Shown: positions 16,442 through 22,374 of the stretch, piece by piece | Layout of the letters: every line of letters begins with the position of its first letter | How positions within the stretch are numbered: position 1 is the first letter of the stretch | From: Candidatus Saccharimonadota bacterium | GTDB taxonomy: Bacteria > Patescibacteriota > Saccharimonadia > Saccharimonadales > Saccharimonadaceae | DNA: 33,750 nucleotides | Assembly: GCA_013334475.1 (NCBI GenBank) | Contig: JAAXXM010000004.1 | Coordinates: 1-33,750 of the forward strand | Reading direction: 5' to 3' | Notes under the pieces: generated by a model | Told to the model about the DNA's origin: nothing | The model's input: only the letters and a program-made list of their open reading frames with translations | Database searches by the model: none | Translations under genes and position numbers: made by a program

Positions 16442-16735
16442 ATGGTAAAAAAGGCAAACATCAGCCGTAAAACAAACTCGAAAAAAGCAACGAAACTAGT
16501 TTCAAAAAAAGGTCACAATAAAGTCAAAGCTGCCCACAAGTCCGTCACTATCGATGGCTCTTTCGTTTTAATGAAAGAAAAAACACCGTTTATGTCGCGA
16601 AGGATCACCATGCAAACTGTCTATTGGGCTGTTTTGCTTGCTTATATATTGCTACTTTCGCTTTGGATTCTTAAGATTCAAATTGACACCCAGACGATAC
16701 TGGATAAACTTGCGTCTTCGTTACTTATTAAATAA
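16442..16735 (+). CDS. Small lysine-rich single-pass membrane protein, unknown function
   Basis: I do not recognise a family. The 97 residues comprise a strongly basic N-terminal half (residues 1-54, many Lys, Arg and Ser/Thr/Asn; no acidic residue before Asp38), a hydrophobic segment at about 58-80 (VYWAVLLAYILLLSLWIL), and a short amphipathic C-terminus. Basic-inside topology predicts the lysine-rich part in the cytoplasm, where it could bind nucleic acid or acidic lipids. A good promoter and an AGGAG site support it as a real gene. It ends just before a bidirectional terminator shared with rpsJ. Confidence 0.7.
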   Translation: MVKKANISRKTNSKKATKLVSKKGHNKVKAAHKSVTIDGSFVLMKEKTPFMSRRITMQTVYWAVLLAYILLLSLWILKIQIDTQTILDKLASSLLIK

Positions 16736-16753
16736 TATGTTTCAAGACAAAAA

Positions 16754-16778
16754 AATAACCCCTTTTTTAGGGGTTATT
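16754..16778. terminator. Bidirectional intrinsic terminator between the small protein gene and rpsJ
   Basis: AATAACCCC/GGGGTTATT, a 9-bp stem with a 7-base loop. On the minus strand it is followed by a run of seven Ts, making it a strong terminator for rpsJ; on the plus strand the tail is TTATTTAATT, weaker but usable for the small protein gene. Confidence 0.85.
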
Positions 16779-16794
16779 TAATTATCTACTTAAA

Positions 16795-17115
16795 TTACAT
16801 GCGGATTTCGGCATCGACACCGGCCGGCAGGCTTAGATTCTGCAGGCTATCGATAGTCTTTGGCGTCGCATCGGTAATATCGATAAGGCGTTTGTGTACG
16901 CGCATTTCGAATGCTTCACCGCCCTTTTTATAAACGTGCGGTGATTTTACGACCGTAAATGTACTGCGACGAGTTGGCAAAGGTACTGGACCGGCAACCG
17001 ATGCGCCAGTGCGCAAAGCCGTATCGATGATTTGTTTTGCTGATTGGTCGATCACTTTGTGATCATAGGCCTTCAAACGAATTCGAATTCGCAAAGACTG
17101 TTCTTTATCTGCCAT
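16795..17115 (-). CDS. rpsJ: 30S ribosomal protein uS10
   Basis: The 106-residue protein has [20 protein letters not shown] at about 9-28, [20 protein letters not shown] near 42-61, then [14 protein letters not shown] and the [11 protein letters not shown] end, all typical of uS10 (NusE), which also works in transcription antitermination. AAGGAG lies 8 bases before the ATG. Unlike most bacteria it is not joined to rplC: it has its own promoter and terminator and is monocistronic here. Confidence 0.97.
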   Translation of the reverse strand: MADKEQSLRIRIRLKAYDHKVIDQSAKQIIDTALRTGASVAGPVPLPTRRSTFTVVKSPHVYKKGGEAFEMRVHKRLIDITDATPKTIDSLQNLSLPAGVDAEIRM

Positions 17116-17204
17116 TTTGTGGCTCCTTCTGTGTTATATCGTAACCTCTGTCATGAACCAGCTTTGTTCTGTCACGACCGAGTTCTCGATATGATTAATA
17201 TTAT
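17116..17204 (-). promoter_or_regulatory. Structured 5' leader of rpsJ
   Basis: The roughly 90-nt leader can close through ATATCG/CGATAT (17136-17141 with 17187-17192) around an inner GAAC/GTTC hairpin (17155-17158 with 17166-17169). TGACAGA occurs twice about 20 bases apart, flanking the inner hairpin. This could be an autoregulatory ribosomal-protein leader; no known class was recognised. Confidence 0.4.
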
Positions 17205-17210
17205 GTGAGG

Positions 17211-17239
17211 ATTGTATCATTTTTACTCTCAAAAAGCAA
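17211..17239 (-). promoter_or_regulatory. rpsJ promoter (TTGCTT-17-TACAAT, extended -10)
   Basis: TTGCTT (17234-17239), 17 bases, TACAAT (17211-17216) with TGA before the -10. The -35 hexamer overlaps the 3' arm of the tuf terminator, so termination and re-initiation share the same bases. Confidence 0.65.
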
Positions 17240-17265
17240 ATACCTCCCTATGTGGGAGGTATTTG
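17237..17265 (-). terminator. Intrinsic terminator of the rpsL-tuf operon
   Basis: A perfect 12-bp stem CAAATACCTCCC/GGGAGGTATTTG with a 5-base loop, followed on the minus strand by CTTTTTGAG. It lies 18 bases beyond the tuf stop. Confidence 0.88.
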
Positions 17266-17283
17266 TCGATTGGGTTAACTAAC

Positions 17284-18465
17284 TTATTTAGTGATGTTAG
17301 TTACAACACCAGCACCGACGGTTTTGCCGCCTTCGCGGATAGCAAAGGTCAGACCTTTTTCCATGGCGATTGGAGCTAATAGTTTAACCTTGAACGAAAC
17401 GGTGTCACCAGGGATGACAAGTTCTTTGTCAGCTGGAAGTTCAACTTCACCAGTTACGTCAGTCGTACGGAAGTAGAACTGAGGTTTGTAACCCTTTGTG
17501 AATGGTGTATGTCGGCCACCTTCTTCTTTCTTTAGGATATAGACTTCACAATCAAATTCAGTGTGAGGTGTCAAAGATCCTGGCTTTACGACGACCTGAC
17601 CACGTTCGATCATATCGCGTTCGATACCGCGTAGCAAAATACCTGCGTTATCGCCAGCTTGTCCTTGGTCTAGGCTCTTTTTGAAAGCTTCGATACCGAT
17701 AACAACTGAAGTTTGAGTTGGGCGGATACCAACGATTTCGACTGGATCGTTAACCTTAACGATACCTTGTTCAATCCTGCCTGTAGCAACCGTACCGCGG
17801 CCTTTGATCGAAAAAACGTCTTCGACTGGCATCAGGAATGGCTTGTCTAGATCACGAGTTGGTTCTGGGATGTAGTCATCGAGAGCCTTGACGAGTTCCA
17901 TGATGGCATCTTCGTCTTCTTTGCTGCCTTCGAGAGCCTTAGTAGCTGAACCCTTGATGATAGGAGCGTTCTCATCGAAACCGTTCTTTGCGAGCAGTTC
18001 GCGAACATCCATTTCAACTAGTTCAACTAGTTCTGGATCAGCTAAGTCCATTTTGTTCAAAAAGACTACGATCCTTGGAACGCCGACCTGGTGAGCTAGT
18101 AGAACGTGCTCACGAGTCTGAGGTAGTGGACCATCATTAGCCGCAACGACCAAGATAGCACCGTCGATCTGAGCCGCACCGGTGATCATATTCTTGATGT
18201 AATCGGCGTGACCTGGCATATCGACGTGAGCGTAGTGACGCTTTTCTGATTCGTATTCCTGGTGGCTTGATGCGATTGTAATACCGCGAGCGCGCTCTTC
18301 TGGAGCGTTGTCGATTTGAGCGTAGTCAACAGGTTTGTTGACAGCACTTGGCAAGCGCCTAGCTAGAACGTTGGTAATAGCTGAAGTTAAAGTTGTTTTG
18401 CCGTGGTCCACGTGACCCATGGTACCGACGTTGACGTGTGGTTTGCTTCTATCGAAGTTGGCCAT
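17284..18465 (-). CDS. tuf: Elongation factor Tu
   Basis: The 393-residue GTPase delivers aminoacyl-tRNA to the ribosome. The P-loop is GHVDHGKT (17-24), switch [13 protein letters not shown] (57-68), switch [10 protein letters not shown] (82-89, with Met where most EF-Tu have Cys), G4 NKMD (137-140) and G5 GSA. Domains 2 and 3 follow with [18 protein letters not shown] and [21 protein letters not shown] precedes the ATG. It closes rpsL-rpsG-fusA-tuf and probably has an extra promoter in the 102-base gap after fusA. Confidence 0.98.
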   Translation of the reverse strand: MANFDRSKPHVNVGTMGHVDHGKTTLTSAITNVLARRLPSAVNKPVDYAQIDNAPEERARGITIASSHQEYESEKRHYAHVDMPGHADYIKNMITGAAQIDGAILVVAANDGPLPQTREHVLLAHQVGVPRIVVFLNKMDLADPELVELVEMDVRELLAKNGFDENAPIIKGSATKALEGSKEDEDAIMELVKALDDYIPEPTRDLDKPFLMPVEDVFSIKGRGTVATGRIEQGIVKVNDPVEIVGIRPTQTSVVIGIEAFKKSLDQGQAGDNAGILLRGIERDMIERGQVVVKPGSLTPHTEFDCEVYILKKEEGGRHTPFTKGYKPQFYFRTTDVTGEVELPADKELVIPGDTVSFKVKLLAPIAMEKGLTFAIREGGKTVGAGVVTNITK

Positions 18466-18529
18466 TTAGTTTTTTCTCCTAATTTTATTATTTAGACGCG
18501 AGCAATACTGCCCCACGCATATACTAGTA

Positions 18530-18557
18530 ATTCTACAGATTTTTTTGCTAAAGTAAA
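18530..18557 (-). promoter_or_regulatory. Possible internal promoter for tuf (TTTACT-16-TAGAAT)
   Basis: TTTACT (18552-18557), 16 bases, TAGAAT (18530-18535) in the fusA-tuf gap. This would allow extra EF-Tu expression, as is common for tuf. Moderate match only. Confidence 0.45.
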
Positions 18558-18567
18558 GAGGTTTAAC

Positions 18568-20655
18568 CTATTTACTCGAGCGTTTCTCAATGATTTCAGT
18601 AGCCACGTTTGGTGGTACTTCCTCATACTGTGAAAGCTCCATTGTGCTGGCGGCTCGACCTTGGCTCATCGAGCGTAGATCGCTTGTATAACCGAACATA
18701 TTCGCCAGTGGAACGAATGCACGAATCAGCTTAGCGCCACCCGATAAATCTTCCATGGCATCGATTCGGCCGCGCCTCGAGTTGAGGTCGCCGATTACGT
18801 CGCCCATGAATTCTTCTGGCGTAGTGACTTCGAGGCGCATGACTGGCTCGAGTAGAACCGGCTTGGCCTTTTTGACACCTTCGCGGGTAGCCAGGCTACC
18901 GGCTAGCTTGAAGGCGAGTTCTGAGGAATCAACATCATGATAGCTACCATCGAACAGAGTCGCTTTGACATCAACTACCGGATAACCGGCAATGACACCG
19001 CCTTCGAGAGTTTCTCGGATACCGGCTTCAACCGGTTTGCGATATTCTTGAGGCACGACACCACCCTTGATGGCATCGACGAACTCAAAGCCCTTGCCTG
19101 GTTCATTCGGTTCGAATTTGACCCAAACATCACCGTACTGACCGCGACCGCCGGACTGCTTGATATGCTTGCCCTGTGCCTCGGCCATAGCCTTGATGGT
19201 TTCGCGGAAAGCGACTTGTGGCTCACCGATGTTTGCTTCGACCTTAAATTCTCGTTTCATACGATCGATCAAGATGTCCAGGTGTAATTCACCCATGCCT
19301 GACATGATTGTCTGGCCGGTTTCTTGATCGGTATGAACGCGGAAGGTTGGATCTTCTTCGGCTAGTCGTTGTAAAGCGATACCCATTTTTTCCTGATCGG
19401 CCTTTGATTTTGGCTCAACGGCAATCGATACTGGAGGTTCTGGGAAAGAAATAGCTTCTAGAATAATCGGATGAGCTGAATCAGCCAAAGTTGCACCGGT
19501 AAAGGTATCCTTTAGACCGACAACAGCCGCAATATCACCGGCTTCGATAGCTTCGATATCTTCGCGCTTATCAGCATGCATACGAACGATGCGGCCGATG
19601 CGCTCTTTTTCGCCGGTCGTAGTATTTAGTACATACGAACCAGCGGTCATCTTGCCGCTATAAACACGGACGAAAATTAGTTTTCCGACAAATGGGTCGG
19701 TCGCGATTTTGAAAGCCAGACCGGCTAATGGCTGATCAACGCTTGGCTCGCGAGAAATTTCGTTGCCAGACTTTGGATCATGACCCCATACGGCACCGAC
19801 ATCAAGTGGTGATGGCATGTAATCATTAACTAGATCCAAAACTTTTTCGACGATAACACCACGGCCATCGCCACCGGTTACTAGGTAGAAATCACCAGCT
19901 AGAACTCGTTTGCGCAAGGCAACTTTGAGCTCATCAACCGTAATTGACTCTTCGCCCTTGTCTAGAAAACGCTCGAATAGTTCGTCGTCAGCTTCTACTG
20001 CTGCTTCGACTAGCATACTGCGGGCGTTCTTGGCTTTTTCGGCTAGTTCAGCAGGAATATCACCGATTACTAATTCGTGATCAGCATAATCCTTGTAGGT
20101 GTATGCTTTCATATCGATTAGATCGACGACACCGCAAATATCTTTTTCGAAACCGATTGGCAAATGTATCGGCAAAGCGTTTTTTGACAAACGTCTGTGA
20201 ATCGAATCCAGAGATTTGTAGAAATCACCACCAATTTGATTGATTTTATTGATAAAGCAAATTCGAGGAACATGATATTTGTTTGCTTGGCGCCAAACCG
20301 TTTCGGTCTGAGCTTCAACACCCATCTTGCCGTCGAATACAACTACCGCGCCGTCGAGAACGCGTAAAGAGCGCTCAACTTCGGCCGTAAAATCGATGTG
20401 ACCCGGGGTATCGATGATGTTGATTTTGTGGTTCTTCCAGAAAGTCGTCACGGCAGCCGAAGTAATCGTAATACCGCGCTCACGTTCTTGCTCCATCCAA
20501 TCGGTCGTGGTCGCACCTTCGTGTACCAAACCGATTTTGTGCGACAGACCAGTGCGGTACAAAATACCTTCGGTCGTCGTAGTTTTACCGGCGTCAATAT
20601 GGGCGATGATACCGATATTGCGCAGGTCTTTCAATGGGACATGTTTTTCTGCCAT
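18568..20655 (-). CDS. fusA: Elongation factor G with unusual G4 motif (NKIN)
   Basis: The ATG at 20655 gives 695 residues ([20 protein letters not shown]); an upstream TTG in the same frame is not needed. The translocase GTPase has P-loop AHIDAGKT (18-25), switch [10 protein letters not shown] (60-68), switch II DTPGH (82-86), and domain IV/V blocks [17 protein letters not shown] and [20 protein letters not shown]. At the guanine-specificity motif, residues 136-139 read NKIN where EF-G normally has NKMD, followed by Q where R is usual. The rest of the factor is well conserved, so it is probably functional. It lies between rpsG and tuf. Confidence 0.97.
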   Translation of the reverse strand: MAEKHVPLKDLRNIGIIAHIDAGKTTTTEGILYRTGLSHKIGLVHEGATTTDWMEQERERGITITSAAVTTFWKNHKINIIDTPGHIDFTAEVERSLRVLDGAVVVFDGKMGVEAQTETVWRQANKYHVPRICFINKINQIGGDFYKSLDSIHRRLSKNALPIHLPIGFEKDICGVVDLIDMKAYTYKDYADHELVIGDIPAELAEKAKNARSMLVEAAVEADDELFERFLDKGEESITVDELKVALRKRVLAGDFYLVTGGDGRGVIVEKVLDLVNDYMPSPLDVGAVWGHDPKSGNEISREPSVDQPLAGLAFKIATDPFVGKLIFVRVYSGKMTAGSYVLNTTTGEKERIGRIVRMHADKREDIEAIEAGDIAAVVGLKDTFTGATLADSAHPIILEAISFPEPPVSIAVEPKSKADQEKMGIALQRLAEEDPTFRVHTDQETGQTIMSGMGELHLDILIDRMKREFKVEANIGEPQVAFRETIKAMAEAQGKHIKQSGGRGQYGDVWVKFEPNEPGKGFEFVDAIKGGVVPQEYRKPVEAGIRETLEGGVIAGYPVVDVKATLFDGSYHDVDSSELAFKLAGSLATREGVKKAKPVLLEPVMRLEVTTPEEFMGDVIGDLNSRRGRIDAMEDLSGGAKLIRAFVPLANMFGYTSDLRSMSQGRAASTMELSQYEEVPPNVATEIIEKRSSK

Positions 20656-20713
20656 TTTAGTTTCAATAATCCTTTTTCGCTTCGAGAGCAAATTATTAGT
20701 TATTTAATTCAGA

Positions 20714-21193
20714 CTAAGCACGAGCAAAGTGTGCAAATGCTCGGTTGGCTTCAGCCATTCGGTGCGTATCTTCCTTCTTCTTGAAGGCACCGCCATTTTC
20801 GTTGTAGGCATCAACGATTTCCAATGCCAAACGCTGAGCATAAGCCGAACCCTTGCGAGCTCTGGCCGACTGAACCATCCATGAGAAGGCATAATGTAGC
20901 TGTCTGTGACCCTGGATTGGGAATGGAATCTGGTAGTTGGCACCGCCGACACGTCGTGAACGAATCTCAAAGTTTGGCGATACATTACCTAATGCTTTTT
21001 CAAAGATAGCCAGTGGATCTTCGCTGTTAAGCTTCTTGGCAGCCATCTCTAGAGCCTGATAAACAGCTTTTTCGGCAACATGTTTTTTGCCGTCAAGCAT
21101 AGATTTGTTGATTAAACGCTGGACCAAAATACTCTGATACTTACGATCAGGCATAACATCGCGTTGTAAGCGTACAGTAACTTTTCGTGGCAT
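20714..21193 (-). CDS. rpsG: 30S ribosomal protein uS7
   Basis: The 159-residue protein begins MPRKVTVRLQRDVMPDRKYQ and shows LINKSMLDGKKHVAEKAVYQ, RVGGANYQIPFPIQGHRQLH-like VGGANYQIP and the C-terminal EDTHRMAEANRAFAHFARA, standard for uS7, the primary binder of the 16S 3' domain. It lies 3 bases after rpsL and 58 bases before fusA. Confidence 0.97.
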   Translation of the reverse strand: MPRKVTVRLQRDVMPDRKYQSILVQRLINKSMLDGKKHVAEKAVYQALEMAAKKLNSEDPLAIFEKALGNVSPNFEIRSRRVGGANYQIPFPIQGHRQLHYAFSWMVQSARARKGSAYAQRLALEIVDAYNENGGAFKKKEDTHRMAEANRAFAHFARA

Positions 21194-21196
21194 TGG

Positions 21197-21607
21197 TTAT
21201 TTCTCCTTCTTGGCGCCGTATTTAGAACGGCCTTTTTTGCGATTAGCAACGCCCTGTAGGTCCAAAGCACCGCGAACGATATGATAGCGCACGCCTGGAA
21301 GATCTGGCACGCGACCACCGCGTACTAACACAACGGCGTGTTCCTGCAGATTGTGGCCTTCGCCACCGATATAGGCCCAGACTTCTTGTTGATTAGTCAG
21401 GCGAACACGAGCAACCTTACGAAGCGCTGAGTTTGGCTTTTTAGGTGTTTTAGTAGTAACACGAATACAAACGCCGCGCTTTAATGGGGCATTCTGTTCG
21501 TAGTAACGAGTCTTGAGCGCGTTATGGATTTTTCCAAGCGCTGGACTCTTTGACTTTTGCGAAGCGTTCTTGCGAGGCTTGCGCAGTAATTGATTGATAG
21601 TTGGCAT
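21197..21607 (-). CDS. rpsL: 30S ribosomal protein uS12
   Basis: The 136-residue decoding-centre protein has [48 protein letters not shown] (54-73) and [20 protein letters not shown] (97-116). The lysine equivalent to E. coli Lys42 is kept, but the residue equivalent to Lys87 is Pro101, a site tied to streptomycin response. It has the 10-15 residue N-terminal insertion typical of Gram-positive uS12. First gene of rpsL-rpsG-fusA-tuf, with a leader of about 155 nt. No histidine-rich or other insert is present. Confidence 0.97.
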   Translation of the reverse strand: MPTINQLLRKPRKNASQKSKSPALGKIHNALKTRYYEQNAPLKRGVCIRVTTKTPKKPNSALRKVARVRLTNQQEVWAYIGGEGHNLQEHAVVLVRGGRVPDLPGVRYHIVRGALDLQGVANRKKGRSKYGAKKEK

Positions 21608-21762
21608 TTAACTTAATAAACTCCAATTAATTTAATATTTGCCACGAGATGGTGGCGGAAACGGCTTTAAAGATTCAGCATATCTTTATCGGCCCATACC
21701 TAGCAGCGTTTACGGATCGTACACACCTGTAAAATCCAATAAGCCCACTAAGAGTAAACTCG
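21608..21762 (-). promoter_or_regulatory. Long 5' leader of the rpsL operon
   Basis: The leader can form a TAAAGAT/ATCTTTA hairpin with a 7-base loop (21668-21674 with 21682-21688) and a GCCAC/GTGGC hairpin with a 6-base loop (21641-21645 with 21652-21656). A GGAG lies 13 bases before the ATG, further than usual. uS12 or uS7 feedback control through this leader is possible but not shown. Confidence 0.45.
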
Positions 21763-21768
21763 TGACTG

Positions 21769-21797
21769 ATTGTACCAGTTTTCATCTATTTTTGCAA
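21769..21797 (-). promoter_or_regulatory. rpsL operon promoter (TTGCAA-17-TACAAT, extended -10)
   Basis: TTGCAA (21792-21797), 17 bases, TACAAT (21769-21774), with TGG before the -10. It is divergent from the non-coding RNA promoter, with 17 bases between the two -35 boxes. Confidence 0.7.
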
Positions 21798-21814
21798 TGT
21801 TTGATAAATCATAC

Positions 21815-21843
21815 TTGACTTTTTGAATCAATAGTATTATAAT
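21815..21843 (+). promoter_or_regulatory. Promoter of the candidate structured RNA (TTGACT-17-TATAAT)
   Basis: TTGACT (21815-21820), exactly 17 bases, perfect TATAAT (21838-21843). This is the best-matching promoter on the plus strand in the window, and no protein-coding gene follows it. Predicted start about 21850. Confidence 0.8.
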
Positions 21844-21849
21844 CATAGT

Positions 21850-22354
21850 ATTGCGCTTAATGGCGTAGCAATTTTAAAATGAATTATTTACGAGGCGTGG
21901 GGGCTTGGAAGGCTCACTCCTCACTCTGTATCGAATTTATGTCTGAAAGTATTTGCGCGCGGTCGCTACCGCACCCATTATTGACTTCGGTCGTATTTCC
22001 CTTACACCAGTGGCGAGGGGTGAACTCCGAAATTTCCGACATCATATAAGTGTCAAAAACATACGAGCCCATGCCTGGCGGTAGCGAACGCCAGTTATGT
22101 CTTCCACCGTATGTACTTGCGGATAAGTATTGTTCGTCATATTGAAATCTGTAGAGATTTTAATATGATTAATAGATTTAAGCTTTGATTAAATCTAGGT
22201 CAGTACTACGCTCGCGGGCGCGAGACGGATGGGGTGGTGATGAGATTTTTCAAATCACCACCCCTACAATCAATACCCACCACGCCTCAATTTTTTCGTA
22301 AATAGTTCGTTTTTATTCAATCAAAATACCCCGGTTAAATCCGGGGTATTTTTT
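21850..22354 (+). ncRNA. Candidate large structured non-coding RNA, family not recognised
   Basis: The interval between rpsL and rpoC has no credible ORF, has a strong plus-strand promoter at its 5' side and an intrinsic terminator at its 3' side. The core (21882-22307) is closed by a long end-to-end helix: 21882-21892 with 22297-22307 (11 bp, one G-U) stacked on 21893-21903 with 22276-22287 (11 bp, one bulged A), the strands separated by CAAUUUUUU on the 3' side. Inside are 21914-21922 with 22015-22023 (9 bp), hairpins GCGGT/ACCGC (21959-21972), GAC-UUCG-GUC (21983-21992), 22059-22065 with 22108-22114 enclosing CTGGCG/CGCCAG (22075-22094), TACTT/AAGTA (22114-22129), a 14-bp hairpin (22137-22168), a 9-bp hairpin (22173-22197), CTCGC/GCGAG (22211-22224) and an 11-bp hairpin (22231-22264). 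The 3' end may be at the U-run 22291-22296 or at the terminator ending 22352. Hallmarks of RNase P RNA (GGAAAGUC; ACAGAA near the 3' end), tmRNA (tRNA-Ala-like ends) and SRP RNA are absent. Confidence 0.7.
22323..22352. terminator. Bidirectional intrinsic terminator (rpoC and the structured RNA)
   Basis: AAAATACCCCGG/CCGGGGTATTTT, a 12-bp stem with a TTAAAT loop. On the plus strand it is followed by a T-run (22349-22354), strong for the RNA; on the minus strand it lies 22 bases after the rpoC stop and has a TTTTGATTG tail. Confidence 0.88.
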
Positions 22355-22374
22355 AGGTGTGAGACTTAAATTGC

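Noticed and set aside
20656-20691. TTG start 12 codons upstream of the fusA ATG
   Set aside because: The ATG gives the usual EF-G N-terminus; the extension has no family support.
22017-22040. GGTGAACTCC stretch resembling the RNase P GUAAACUCC region
   Set aside because: Only a short partial match, without the other conserved blocks at the right distances.
21882-22307. Structured region as RNase P RNA, tmRNA or SRP RNA
   Set aside because: Size and shape fit RNase P RNA or tmRNA, but the near-invariant GGAAAGUC and 3' ACAGAA segments, the tRNA-Ala-like ends with a tag reading frame, and the SRP helix 8 loop are not found on either strand. The GGAAGG at 21908 is a chance partial match.
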